Positions 35,216-46,688 of a DNA stretch of 64,000 nt are shown here, in pieces. The notes under the pieces are model-generated. The model was not told the DNA's origin. It did no database searches and saw only the letters and a program-made list of their open reading frames with translations. Made by a program: the position numbers and the translations under genes. Origin of the DNA: Rhizobiales bacterium PAR1 (GTDB lineage Bacteria > Pseudomonadota > Alphaproteobacteria > Rhizobiales > Beijerinckiaceae); NCBI GenBank assembly GCA_002256205.1, contig NKIW01000004.1, positions 62,001 to 126,000 on the forward strand. The letters run 5' to 3'. Every line of letters begins with the position of its first letter. The first letter of the stretch is position 1.

Positions 35216-35524
35216 ATGATGAAATTTTCTGCCCTGCTCTTCGGAGCGCTTCTTGTCGCCACGCCGGTTACCGCCCAGCAGCCGAACCGCGCGCTCATCC
35301 TCGAATGCATGGCCTGCCATGGCGATGACGGCATCGCCAAGGACAAGGACGTCCCGCATCTTGCCGGCCAGAGCTACGACTACCTTCTCCGGCAGATGCG
35401 CAATTTCCAGAGCGGCAAGCGCCCGCACAAGGAAATGAAGGTGATGAGTCGCCTGATGGATGACAGCGAAATGCAGGAAATCGCGGACTATTATTCCCGC
35501 CTGCCGCGTGACCCGAAAAGCTAG
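35216..35524 (+). CDS. Single-heme class I cytochrome c
   Basis: A 102-residue periplasmic protein: signal peptide 1-20 (ending TPVTA), heme-binding CMACH with Cys31, Cys34 and His35, and a candidate methionine ligand in KVMSRLMDD. It resembles c4/c553-type cytochromes and SoxX-like small carriers. The electron partner is unknown. The stop overlaps the converging gene in CTAG at 35521-35524. Confidence 0.92.
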   Translation: MMKFSALLFGALLVATPVTAQQPNRALILECMACHGDDGIAKDKDVPHLAGQSYDYLLRQMRNFQSGKRPHKEMKVMSRLMDDSEMQEIADYYSRLPRDPKS

Positions 35525-36063
35525 CGCAGGTCGATGCGCGTTACCGAAGCCTTCAGTCGCACCAGCATCTGGCCATAGTGCTGGGCAAAAGGGTCAGCCT
35601 TGGCCTGCGCCAGCTCGCGCGCACGCCCCGGCGGCAGGAGCAACGCCGATTCCCGCGTGACACGCCCCGTCAGGTTGTTGAATACATCGCCAAGCGCCCG
35701 CAGGGGGGACACAAACCCCGAACGCAAGGCAGGCTCCGTTGCCGCTGGACGATTGCCCAGAACCGGCAGCTTATCGGTCAGCAGAGGCCAGAAATCCGGC
35801 CCCAGCTGGAGGCCTGCGTCAATCACGAGAATGCCGGCACCGGGCGCGTTGGTGACAGCACGGGCAAAGCCCTCAGCCCAGGTTTCCGCGACCAGTACCC
35901 GGCAGCCCGCCGCATCGGCAATTGAGGTAATGTCCTCGCTATGACGGCGCGCGACCAGCATCGCCGTGCCAACCAGCCCCTCAACCACCCCGCGCACCAG
36001 CGGGCCGAGTGTTGCCGTGAGCTGGATCGGCTCACCACGCACATCAATCACCGCTGTCAGCAT
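35521..36063 (-). CDS. Degenerate GT2-like glycosyltransferase fold protein
   Basis: A 180-residue protein. The N-terminal half reads like a GT-A glycosyltransferase (AVIDVRGEPIQLTATLGPLVRGVVEGLVGTA, then IADAAGCRVLV, WAEGFARAV and GILVIDAGLQLGPDFW), but the acidic DDGS-type nucleotide-sugar residues and the DxD motif are not seen (LVARRHS and DAGLQL instead). It is therefore probably catalytically inactive or divergent. Function unknown; it converges with the cytochrome c gene. Confidence 0.6.
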   Translation of the reverse strand: MLTAVIDVRGEPIQLTATLGPLVRGVVEGLVGTAMLVARRHSEDITSIADAAGCRVLVAETWAEGFARAVTNAPGAGILVIDAGLQLGPDFWPLLTDKLPVLGNRPAATEPALRSGFVSPLRALGDVFNNLTGRVTRESALLLPPGRARELAQAKADPFAQHYGQMLVRLKASVTRIDLR

Positions 36064-36252
36064 GGCCGGAACCGCAGGACCTTCGAATGAACGCGTAAAC
36101 TGGTACAGAGAAGCCTCATTCTATTATGTTGCAACGCAGCATGATATTTTGCAAGCCCGATTGCGCGAGGGACTGCGGCTAATTCGCGCCGATTGCTGCT
36201 TGACTCGGCTTGTCAAATTTGTTCCATTTTTGTTCTCATTTGGGATACAGAA

Positions 36253-37413
36253 ATGTCTGCCTTTCCGCCGCCTTCCCTCCACGACCCTGCGTTTCAAGAC
36301 CTGGCACCGCAGGATCTGACGCGTCTGGCGCGTGTCACAACACCGTTGGCCGAAGCACATCGGCACGGGCGTGGTGCGGTCACCAATGCCGGCGGGCGGT
36401 TCGAAAAGCTTCAGACCGAGGCTTTCGATGATGGTTGGGCGCTGGAGGAGGAACTCCCGCCCTTCCGGACCCAGACGACGATGGAGCGTGCCGTCACGAT
36501 CATCACGCGCAATACCTCGCCGGATATTCCGTTTGACCGCTCGATCAACCCTTATCGTGGCTGCGAACACGGCTGTTCCTATTGTTTCGCGCGACCGAGC
36601 CACGCCTATCTCGGGCTTTCGCCCGGGCTTGATTTCGAATCTCGTCTCTATGCCAAGCCGAACGCGGCAGAATTGCTGGAACGCGAACTCGCCTCGCCGA
36701 AGTATCAGGCGAAAGAGATCGCGCTCGGGGCGAATACCGATCCTTACCAGCCGATCGAGCGGCAATACAAAATCACGCGCCAGATCCTTGAGGTGCTGGC
36801 GCGGGCTGATCATCCGGTCACGATTGTCACCAAATCCGCTCTGGTAACACGCGACATCGATATTCTCGCCCCTATGGCGGTCAAGGGGCTGGTGCGGGTC
36901 GCAATCTCGGTGACAACACTCGACGGCAAGCTTGCCCGCGCCATGGAGCCACGCGCGCCGACGCCGAAGCGACGGCTTGAAGCCCTCCGGCAACTCAAAG
37001 AGGCGGGAATCCCGACCGCCGTTTTGATGGCGCCAATCATCCCGGCCATCAACGACCACGAAATCGAGATGCTACTCGAGGCCGCGGCGGCGGTTGGCGT
37101 GCGCGATGCTGGCTATGTGCTGCTGCGGCTGCCGCTTGAGCTGCGCGAACTTTTCCGCGAGTGGCTGCTGACGCATTACCCTGGCAAGCTCAGGCATGTG
37201 CTTTCGATTGTGCAATCGACGCGCGGCGGGGCGGATTATTCGGCAAAATTCGGCGAAAGACAGGTCGGGACCGGTGTCTTCGCCGAGTTGATCGCCAAAC
37301 GCTTTCGTCTGGCGTCCGAACGGCTCGGCCTCAAGCGGCGCTCGGGCGGCAAGCTCCGAACCGATCTCTTCCACCCGCCCGTGCTGCCGGGCGGGCAGAT
37401 GTCACTGTTCTGA
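36253..37413 (+). CDS. PA0069 family radical SAM protein (SplB-like)
   Basis: A 386-residue radical SAM protein with the cluster motif Cys104-x3-Cys108-x2-Cys111 (GCEHGCSYCFARPSHAYLG) and a TIM-barrel core (VTIVTKSALVTRDIDIL, VRVAISVTTLDGKLARAMEPRAP). The group resembles spore photoproduct lyase but its substrate is not established. ATG 36253 is chosen because MSAFPPP begins a plausible soluble N-terminus; a longer form would add a hydrophobic stretch. It ends in a duplicated TGATCA sequence. Confidence 0.88.
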   Translation: MSAFPPPSLHDPAFQDLAPQDLTRLARVTTPLAEAHRHGRGAVTNAGGRFEKLQTEAFDDGWALEEELPPFRTQTTMERAVTIITRNTSPDIPFDRSINPYRGCEHGCSYCFARPSHAYLGLSPGLDFESRLYAKPNAAELLERELASPKYQAKEIALGANTDPYQPIERQYKITRQILEVLARADHPVTIVTKSALVTRDIDILAPMAVKGLVRVAISVTTLDGKLARAMEPRAPTPKRRLEALRQLKEAGIPTAVLMAPIIPAINDHEIEMLLEAAAAVGVRDAGYVLLRLPLELRELFREWLLTHYPGKLRHVLSIVQSTRGGADYSAKFGERQVGTGVFAELIAKRFRLASERLGLKRRSGGKLRTDLFHPPVLPGGQMSLF

Positions 37414-37441
37414 TCAGGCCTTGGTTCTGATCAGGCTTTGA
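37408..37441. repeat. Imperfect tandem duplication, 2 x 17 bp, at convergent stops
   Basis: TTCTGATCAGGCCTTGG (37408-37424) is followed by TTCTGATCAGGCTTTGA (37425-37441), 15 of 17 identical. The first TGATCA supplies the stop of the radical SAM gene and the second supplies the stop of the opposing membrane-protein gene. Confidence 0.85.
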
Positions 37442-37895
37442 CCACCAGAACCCGCAGAAGGACCGCCGTCGTGATCACCGATGCGAGCAGAATGGCAAAC
37501 CGCCACATCAGCCCGCGCCAGTTGATGGTTCCGGGTTCGCCGCTCGGGGCCAGCGGGGCATCGACCCAGAGACCGAAGAAAGGCCAACGCGCTTTGCGCT
37601 TTGGCGGGGCCACAGGCAGAAGTGTTGGCAAAGCCAGCGATGAAGCCTCGGCGCGATAGCTTGCAAGGCGCGGCTCGGAGAGTTCGCCGACGAGAAAAGC
37701 GGCCTCTTCCGCCGGTTCTGGCCCACGCCCGGCCGTTCGGTCGAAATCGGCGCGAAAGGCCAGCAGCGCGCGACGATGCAGTGCATAGGCGAGAAGGCCG
37801 GTTGAATCGTCGGGTGCCAAGATAAAACGAGCGAAAATCTGCGCCTCATCCAGCATGCCCGGCGGATGTATTGTCGCCTCTGTCGGTTCCGCCAT
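37431..37895 (-). CDS. Hypothetical tail-anchored membrane protein
   Basis: A 154-residue protein of unknown family. The first 90 residues are predicted helical and soluble (ALHRRALLAFRADFDRTAG), followed by a Pro/Lys-rich linker and one C-terminal membrane helix (about 131-150, FAILLASVITTAVLLRVLVV). It should be anchored in the inner membrane with the bulk in the cytoplasm. Convergent with the radical SAM gene and divergent from rnhB. Confidence 0.7.
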   Translation of the reverse strand: MAEPTEATIHPPGMLDEAQIFARFILAPDDSTGLLAYALHRRALLAFRADFDRTAGRGPEPAEEAAFLVGELSEPRLASYRAEASSLALPTLLPVAPPKRKARWPFFGLWVDAPLAPSGEPGTINWRGLMWRFAILLASVITTAVLLRVLVVKA

Positions 37896-37999
37896 GCTGA
37901 TCTCCGGCCCTCGCGACGCCTTGCCTCACGCCGCGTCCTCCGGCTTATACCAGATCAGAGCACGGCGACCATGCTGTCGCCATCAATTGAGGAGGAGGC

Positions 38000-38662
38000 A
38001 TGCGATCCCCCACGAGCAAGGCGTCCGTAGCGATGGAACGGCCCGGAGCGATCGAAAAGCGCTGGCATCTGCGCGGTTTCCTCCGCCTTGCCGGGGTGGA
38101 TGAAGTCGGGCGAGGTCCGCTCGCCGGGCCGGTTGTTGCGGCAGCCGTCATCCTGCCGGAGGGATTTGACGGGGAGGGCATTACCGATTCCAAGGCGCTC
38201 TCGGCCATTCGACGCGAGGCGCTTGCGGCCCGAATCACCGGAACGGCGCTTGTTGGCCTTGCCTATGTCCCGGCGCCGGTCATCGACCGGTTCAATATCC
38301 ATGGCGCGACGCTCATCGCGATGCGACGCGCGGTGCTCGCGCTGCCTGTTCTGCCCGATGCGGTACTCTGCGACGGCAAATTCGTCCCAAAAGACCTGCC
38401 CTGCCCCGGCGAAGCCGTGGTGAAGGGCGATTCCAAGGTCACGGCCATCGCGGCGGCCTCTATTGTCGCCAAGGTCGCGCGTGACCGGCTTATGGAAACA
38501 GCCTCAAACCACTTTCCCGGCTATTTTTTCGAAAAAAATGCGGGCTATCCGGCACCCATCCACAAGGCAGCCATCACGGAAATCGGCCTCTGCCCGCTCC
38601 ACAGGCTCAGTTTTGCCCCCTGCCGCGCGGTTTTGGAAGGCCCCGGCGGCGAGGCGTTCTGA
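38000..38662 (+). CDS. rnhB: Ribonuclease HII
   Basis: A 220-residue type 2 RNase H that removes ribonucleotides from DNA. The active-site segment AGVDEVGRGPLAGPVV gives Asp34 and Glu35; further acidic residues lie in LCDGKF and ARDRLM, and GDSKVTAIAAASIVAKV is typical of the family. A strong GGAGGAGG lies just before ATG 38000. It is 92 bases upstream of ccrM on the same strand. Confidence 0.96.
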   Translation: MRSPTSKASVAMERPGAIEKRWHLRGFLRLAGVDEVGRGPLAGPVVAAAVILPEGFDGEGITDSKALSAIRREALAARITGTALVGLAYVPAPVIDRFNIHGATLIAMRRAVLALPVLPDAVLCDGKFVPKDLPCPGEAVVKGDSKVTAIAAASIVAKVARDRLMETASNHFPGYFFEKNAGYPAPIHKAAITEIGLCPLHRLSFAPCRAVLEGPGGEAF

Positions 38663-38736
38663 AACGGGACAGACAGCGTGAATCACCCGTAAACCTCGCC
38701 TTCACTCGAGGCTGGCATCGTCCAACCTGTCGTTAA

Positions 38737-40982
<2,246 letters not shown>

Positions 40983-41077
40983 GCCTCTGTTTCGCAGGAA
41001 GCTTGGGCCGCGCCAAGCTATTCGGGCTTAGCCGCCTGTGAACAGACGTTCTGTCGCAGAAAAGGTCAGAGGCATTT

Positions 41078-41653
41078 ATGGCCAGTCCGGCAAAACCACC
41101 CGCCCGCCCCTACAAGCGCGGCGCTGTCGCGCTGGGTTCGCTGATACCGGAGGCGGTTGCGCCGATCCTGAGCCAGCGCGGCTTCGCCTCGACCGCGATC
41201 CTGACCGAATGGCGCGAAATCGTCGGCCCGCACCTCGCTCAATGGACCAACCCGATCGAGATCCGCTGGCCACGCCGCCCGCACGAGGGCGCGGAGCCTG
41301 CGAAAACGCTGGCGCGCCCAAGCCGCACCAAGACCGACAATGCCACCCGTGCGACCCTCGTGATCGGCTGCGCCAGCGCGTTTGCGCTCGATATCCAGAT
41401 GGCGACGCCCGCGATTATCGAGGCCGTCAACCGGCGTCTCGGCTACGGCTGCATCGGCTCGATCCAGATTTTGCAAGGGCCGCGCAAGGCGCCGGTTGCC
41501 CCTCCCGCCTCACGAAAGGTTGATCCCACTCTGGTCAAAACCGTGGAGGGAACGCTGGGAGATATCGAAAACGCCGAACTTCGGCAGGCTCTCGCGACAC
41601 TCGGCGCGGAAATCGCCGCACGGTCGCCACAAAGGCGGGCAAATAAGCCATAA
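41078..41653 (+). CDS. DUF721/DciA-like protein
   Basis: A 191-residue protein of the DUF721 family, some members of which (DciA) load the replicative helicase DnaB. The N-terminal ALGSLIPEAVAPILSQRGF and EWREIVGPHLAQWTNPI and the central LVIGCASAFALDIQMATPAIIEAVN match the family. The C-terminal 50 residues are low-complexity and basic. Divergent from mutY. Helicase loading is inferred from family; dnaC/dnaB are not in the window. Confidence 0.85.
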   Translation: MASPAKPPARPYKRGAVALGSLIPEAVAPILSQRGFASTAILTEWREIVGPHLAQWTNPIEIRWPRRPHEGAEPAKTLARPSRTKTDNATRATLVIGCASAFALDIQMATPAIIEAVNRRLGYGCIGSIQILQGPRKAPVAPPASRKVDPTLVKTVEGTLGDIENAELRQALATLGAEIAARSPQRRANKP

Positions 41654-41781
41654 AGGTAATGTTGAGTTTCTCCCGGCGAGGCGCTCTCCTCCACTGCCGG
41701 GCTTGCGTTTGGCAGGCCAATGGAAATATCTGGAGAAAACCGGGCGATCAGGCATGAAACCCGGCAGCATGGAGAGACTGA

Positions 41782-42474
41782 ATGACCGCGCGCCTTCCGC
41801 TCCTCACGGGTTCCAAATCCCGCCGCTCGCTTGCCAAGGCGCTTCTGGCCGGTGGTATGACTCTCGGCCTTGCTGCGCTCAGCACCGCCCCGGCAGCGAT
41901 GGCGCAGGGTAAGAAGCCTGACGCGGCGAAAATGGCCGAACTGCTCAAGGCCAGTTCTCTTGGTGACAAGGTGCTCGGCAAGGAAGACGCTCCGGTCACG
42001 ATTGTGGAATATGCCTCGCTGACCTGCTCGCATTGCGCGGCGTTCCATGACGAGACCTTCCCGAAGCTCAAGGAAAAATACATCGACACCGGCAAGGTTC
42101 GGCTTATTTTCCGTGAATTCCCGTTCGATCCGCTCTCCACTGCCGCATCGATGATCGCACGTTGCTCGACCGAGGCCCGGTATTTCCCGCTCGTGTCGGT
42201 CTTCTTCAAGCAGCAGCAAGGCTGGGCCGGTTCGGACAAGCCGCTCGAAGCCATGCTCGCAATCGCCCGGCAGGCGGGTTTCACACAGGAAAGCTTCGAA
42301 GCTTGCTTGAAAGATCAGAAAATCTATGACGGCCTAAATGAGCAGAAGAAGCGCGGCGCAGAAGTCCATGGCGTCAACGCCACGCCGACCTTCTTCATCA
42401 ACGGCGAAAAGAAGAGCGGCAATATGCCGATCGAGGATTTCGACAAGCTCATTGAGCCGTATCTGAAGCCATAA
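41782..42474 (+). CDS. DsbA-family thiol-disulfide oxidoreductase, exported
   Basis: A 230-residue periplasmic protein: signal peptide about 1-41 (cleaved after AMA), then a thioredoxin fold with an inserted helical domain. Active-site Cys82-x-x-Cys85 is CSHC, and the cis-proline loop is NATPTFFING. It resembles DsbA/BdbD-type oxidants. smc follows 52 bases later. Orders DUF721-dsbA-smc are common in alphaproteobacteria. Confidence 0.94.
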   Translation: MTARLPLLTGSKSRRSLAKALLAGGMTLGLAALSTAPAAMAQGKKPDAAKMAELLKASSLGDKVLGKEDAPVTIVEYASLTCSHCAAFHDETFPKLKEKYIDTGKVRLIFREFPFDPLSTAASMIARCSTEARYFPLVSVFFKQQQGWAGSDKPLEAMLAIARQAGFTQESFEACLKDQKIYDGLNEQKKRGAEVHGVNATPTFFINGEKKSGNMPIEDFDKLIEPYLKP

Positions 42475-42526
42475 CCGGAGCCGGGGTGCGCTTCGCGCGT
42501 CGGACCGAGCAAAACGGGAACGCAGC

Positions 42527-45500
42527 GTGAAGTTTGAACGCCTCCGACTGGCTGGCTTCAAGACCTTCGTCGAACCGACGGAGTTGACGATTGCGCCCGG
42601 TCTCACCGGCGTTGTCGGCCCGAACGGCTGCGGCAAATCCAATCTCGTCGAAGCGCTGCGATGGGTGATGGGGGAGACCTCGTCCAAATCCCTGCGCGGC
42701 GGCGGGATGGACGACGTGATCTTCGGCGGTTCGACCACCCGGCCCGAGCGCAACCACGCCGAAGTATCGATCCGGATTGGCTCGGCACCGGCCGACCTGC
42801 CCGGACACCTCGCCGGCGCTTCCGAAATCGATATTTCCCGCAAGATCGTCCGGGAACAGGGCTCGACCTACCGGATGAACGGGCGCGAGGTACGCGCTCG
42901 CGACGTGCAGATCCTTTTTGCCGATGCGGCGAGTGGCGCGCGTTCGCCGAGCCTCGTCCGGCAAGGGCAGATCGGCGAGATCATCGCGGCAAAGCCTCAG
43001 CACAGACGCCGGATTCTCGAGGATGCGGCCGGCGTCGCGGGCCTCCACGCCCGCCGCCACGAGGCCGAACTGCGCCTCAAGCAAGCCGAGGACAATCTCA
43101 ACCGCACCGAGGATGTGCTCGGGCAGCTGGACCGCCAGATCAGTGATCTCAGGAAGCAGGCGCGCCAGAGCGAGAAATACAAGCTGATCGCCGCCGAGAT
43201 CCGCGATCTTGAGCTTTTGCTGCTTGCTTCGGGCTTTGAGCGCGCCAATCGCGAGGCGAGCGTCTCCCGCCGCGACCATGATCTGTCGGTGCGGGCCATT
43301 GCGGTTGCGATGGCAGAACAAGGCGAAGCCGAACGTAAACGCGCCATCGCCGAACACGAAATCGACGGTCTGCGGCGCCTCGCGGCAGAGAAATCCGCTG
43401 CGCTTCAGGCCCTGCTGGTCGCTCGCGAGACGCTTGATTCCGAAATGCGGCTTGCCGCCTCGCGGCTGAAAGAGATCGAGACGCGGAAGGCGCAGGCGAT
43501 CCGCGATGTCGAGGCTGCGCGGCAAGTTCTCGCCGATGCCGATGCGACCGCCTCCCGCCTTGCCGAGGAAGATACTGATCTGGTTTCGAAAATCGCTACT
43601 GAAGAAGCAGGCATCCCAGCAGATCAGGAGGCCATCCGGCGGTCGGAAACCGTACGGGTTCAGGCAGAAACCGCGCATGGAGCCTTGCAAACCGAGGCGG
43701 CCGAAACGCTCGCAGCCCTTCGCGCCGCCGCACAGCGCGTGCAGGAAGCCGAAGCGCGGCGGGACAGACTTGCACGCGGCCTCGCCGATGCGGAGCGCGA
43801 ACTTGGCGCGCTCGCGGCAGGAGATGAGGCGCTTCAGCGCATTGCCAGCTTGCAAGCTACGGCGGACGCACGACTTGCCGACTATGAGAAGGCGCTAACA
43901 ACCGCCGAGGCGGCGGAAAAGCAGGGGCACGCGACGCGCGCCGCCGAGCAGGCCGCGCGCCCCAAGCTGGCTGAGGCCGAACGCCTGCTCCAGCGCCTCG
44001 AAACCGAGGCGCGAACCATCCGCAAGCTTGTGGATAACTCTGAGCCAGATCTCTGGACGCCCGCAGTCGATCTCATCACGGTTCAGCCGGGCTATGAGGC
44101 GGCGCTGGCCGCCGCGCTCGGGGATGATCTCGAAGCTGCGGTCGAGGCGGGTGCCGCAAGGCATTGGGGTGAAACCGCACTTGATACGGCGAGCTTGCCG
44201 CCCCTCCCCGAGGGTGCGGTGCCGGTCAGCAGCGTGGTCACGGCGCCAGCGGCGCTCCAGCCACGCCTCAGCCAGATCGGGCTGGTAACGCGCGATCAGG
44301 GCGTGGCCTTGCGCAAGCATCTGAAGCAGGGCCAGCGGCTCGTAAGCCGTGAAGGCGATCTCTGGCGCTGGGATGGCTTTGTTGCCCGTGCTGAAGCTCC
44401 CAGCGCGGCCGCGCGACGTCTTGCCGAGCGCAACAGGCTTTCCGAGATCGAAGCGAATGCCGTGGCGGCAAAAGGCCGCCGCGATGAGGCGCGCAGCGTG
44501 CTCGACGCCGCGCTTTCCGCGATGCGCAAGGCGCAGGAGCAGGAATCGGCGGCGCGCGAGGCCATCCGACGCGCCATTCAGGCCCGTGATACCGCCAGTG
44601 CCGAGCTTCAACGCGAGATGCGCCGCTCGGAAGAAGCGCGCTTGCGGCTCGAGGCCTTGCGCCACCGTGTCGAAGCCCTCAAGGCGGATCGGGACGAAGC
44701 CGAGGCGCAGCTTCAAGCCGCCACGACGGCTCGCTCTGCCTTGCCGGCAGCGGAGGATTTCGCGCCGAGAATCTCCAGCCTCGCCGCTGAGGCTGCGTCC
44801 GCACGCCGTGCGGAATCCGAGGCGCAACTCGCGGCTAGCCAGCGCAAGTCGCGGTTTCAAGCTGCGCAGGAGCGTCGTGGGGCCATCGCACGCGAAAGGA
44901 CGGCATGGGGTGAGCGCACTGAGCGCGCGCGCCTTGCCACCAGCGAACAGGCCGAGCGTCTCGAAGCCCTCCGCGCCGAGGGCCAACGCCTCGAAGGTGT
45001 GCCGGACGAACTCGCTGCCCGCCGCCGTACGCTTGAAACCGAGATTGAATCGGCCCGCTTCACACTGCGGGAGGCGGAAGATGCTCTCGCTGTGGGTGAA
45101 ACCGCGCTGCGGCAAGCCGATGATACCGCGCGGAAGGCCCTCGCCACCCTCTCTGATGCGCGCGAAGCCAGTGCCAGGCTCGAGGCCCATGCCGCGCATA
45201 CCGCCGAGCGCCTGGCGCATGTGACGCGGCAGATAGAGGAGCGGATCGATGGACCAATTGCTGGCCTTTCGGCGACGCTCGCCACGCTGGAGACGATGAA
45301 GAATCGCTCGCCCGAGGAGATCGAGGCGCGGCTTTTTGACCTCCGATTGGATCGCGACAAGCTCGGTGTCGTCAATTTGCGTGCTGATATCGAACTCGCG
45401 GAGATCGAAAACGAACGCGGCAGCCTCGCCAAGGAGCGCGAGGATGTCATTGAGGCGATCCGCAAACTGCGCCGCGCCATCGATTCGCTGAATTCGGAGG

Positions 45501-45988
45501 GCCGCACGCGCCTCAGGGCTGCGTTCGATGTCGTCAATGGCCATTTCGGGCGGCTGTTCGAGCGGCTTTTCGGGGGCGGCTCGGCGGAATTGCAGCTCAT
45601 CGAGGCGGATGATCCGCTCGAAGCCGGGCTAGAAATCCTTGCCAAGCCACCGGGCAAAAAGCCGCAGCTTCTCTCCCTTCTCTCCGGTGGCGAGCAGGCT
45701 CTGACCGCAACAGCGCTGATTTTCGCGGTGTTTCTGACCAATCCTTCGCCGATCTGCGTGCTCGACGAGGTCGATGCACCGCTCGACGATTCGAACGTCG
45801 AACGTCTGTGCGACCTCCTGCGGGACATGGCGCGCGAGACCGAGACGCGATTCATGGTGATTACCCACAACCCGATCTCGATGGCGCGGATGGATCGGCT
45901 CTATGGGGTCACGATGGTTGAGCGTGGCGTCAGCCAGCTGGTTTCGGTCGATCTGACCGAAGCGGAAAAGCTCGCTGAAGCGGTTTGA
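42527..45988 (+). CDS. smc: Chromosome segregation protein SMC
   Basis: A 1153-residue SMC ATPase: Walker A GPNGCGKS at 31-38, two long coiled coils (about 165-495 and 650-1000) separated by a hinge (about 505-630, DLWTPAVDLITVQPGYEAALAAAL), the ABC signature LLSGGEQ near 1049 and Walker B LDEVDAPLDD near 1078. It organises and separates the chromosome with ScpA and ScpB. Length is normal. Confidence 0.98.
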   Translation: MKFERLRLAGFKTFVEPTELTIAPGLTGVVGPNGCGKSNLVEALRWVMGETSSKSLRGGGMDDVIFGGSTTRPERNHAEVSIRIGSAPADLPGHLAGASEIDISRKIVREQGSTYRMNGREVRARDVQILFADAASGARSPSLVRQGQIGEIIAAKPQHRRRILEDAAGVAGLHARRHEAELRLKQAEDNLNRTEDVLGQLDRQISDLRKQARQSEKYKLIAAEIRDLELLLLASGFERANREASVSRRDHDLSVRAIAVAMAEQGEAERKRAIAEHEIDGLRRLAAEKSAALQALLVARETLDSEMRLAASRLKEIETRKAQAIRDVEAARQVLADADATASRLAEEDTDLVSKIATEEAGIPADQEAIRRSETVRVQAETAHGALQTEAAETLAALRAAAQRVQEAEARRDRLARGLADAERELGALAAGDEALQRIASLQATADARLADYEKALTTAEAAEKQGHATRAAEQAARPKLAEAERLLQRLETEARTIRKLVDNSEPDLWTPAVDLITVQPGYEAALAAALGDDLEAAVEAGAARHWGETALDTASLPPLPEGAVPVSSVVTAPAALQPRLSQIGLVTRDQGVALRKHLKQGQRLVSREGDLWRWDGFVARAEAPSAAARRLAERNRLSEIEANAVAAKGRRDEARSVLDAALSAMRKAQEQESAAREAIRRAIQARDTASAELQREMRRSEEARLRLEALRHRVEALKADRDEAEAQLQAATTARSALPAAEDFAPRISSLAAEAASARRAESEAQLAASQRKSRFQAAQERRGAIARERTAWGERTERARLATSEQAERLEALRAEGQRLEGVPDELAARRRTLETEIESARFTLREAEDALAVGETALRQADDTARKALATLSDAREASARLEAHAAHTAERLAHVTRQIEERIDGPIAGLSATLATLETMKNRSPEEIEARLFDLRLDRDKLGVVNLRADIELAEIENERGSLAKEREDVIEAIRKLRRAIDSLNSEGRTRLRAAFDVVNGHFGRLFERLFGGGSAELQLIEADDPLEAGLEILAKPPGKKPQLLSLLSGGEQALTATALIFAVFLTNPSPICVLDEVDAPLDDSNVERLCDLLRDMARETETRFMVITHNPISMARMDRLYGVTMVERGVSQLVSVDLTEAEKLAEAV

Positions 45989-46086
45989 GCCGTCACGCAC
46001 CGCAAATCTGCTGCGCTGCGGCAACAAATTGTGCCTCTTGAACTATTGCCTGAGCCCCCATGAGGCTTTTGAGCCACGATCTCACC

Positions 46087-46115
46087 TTGACACTGGCATT
46101 CACGCCTGATTAACA
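46087..46115 (+). promoter_or_regulatory. Possible promoter of the F0 ATP synthase operon
   Basis: TTGACA at 46087-46092 (in CTTGACA, the common alphaproteobacterial -35) and TTAACA at 46110-46115 with a 17-base spacer, about 130 bases upstream of atpI. The -10 match is weak. It is the best candidate in the 252-base gap after smc; nothing else coding is seen there. Confidence 0.35.
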
Positions 46116-46240
46116 GCGCCACGACAGTGGGTTCGTGAAGGCGGACGTCACCGTTGCCGTGTTGCGCCTTTGCAAAGGGGTGTGGCACTTCTGGACAGAG
46201 ACTTGCTGGTCAAGGATTTGCCGGACAGGAGAGCGAAGCC

Positions 46241-46603
46241 ATGGCCAAGCCGGAACCACCCTCGCCCGAGACGGGCAAGACGGAACCGGGCACCGAGGCG
46301 GAACATCTCCGGTCGAAGCTTGAGGCTCTCAAGGCGGAACTGGGCGAGGTCATCGCCACAGACACCGCCGGCAAGAAAGCCACGGGAAGCGGCAATGACA
46401 GTGCCATGGGCGTTGGGATGCGCGCAGGCTCTGAATTGACGGCGGGCGTCCTGGTCGGATGCGGGGTCGGGTATGTGCTCGATCGGCAGTTCGATACCTC
46501 GCCGATCTTCCTGATCGTCTTTCTGATGGTCGGGTTCGCGGCAGGGTTCTGGAATATCTACCGGATGGGTGTCACCAAGACGCCAACCGGAGGCGGGAAG
46601 TGA
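46241..46603 (+). CDS. atpI: F0F1 ATP synthase assembly protein I
   Basis: A 120-residue protein: a charged N-terminal half and two membrane helices (about 62-82 and 88-108, AGVLVGCGVGYVLDRQF and IFLIVFLMVGFAAGFWNIYRM). AtpI assists c-ring assembly. First gene of the F0 operon. ATG 46241 follows AGGAGAG at a good distance; a longer in-frame start is less likely. Confidence 0.92.
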   Translation: MAKPEPPSPETGKTEPGTEAEHLRSKLEALKAELGEVIATDTAGKKATGSGNDSAMGVGMRAGSELTAGVLVGCGVGYVLDRQFDTSPIFLIVFLMVGFAAGFWNIYRMGVTKTPTGGGK

Positions 46604-46688
46604 CCCGCTGAACCGACATTTTTGCCATCTCCGAATGGCTGGACGTGAGAATACCGCCGGCAGGCGGGCTGAACAGAGGAAGAGAAGC

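Noticed and set aside
43895-45544. 549-codon open frame on the minus strand
   Set aside because: Antisense of the smc coiled-coil region; the repeated Arg/Leu pattern mirrors the coiled coil.
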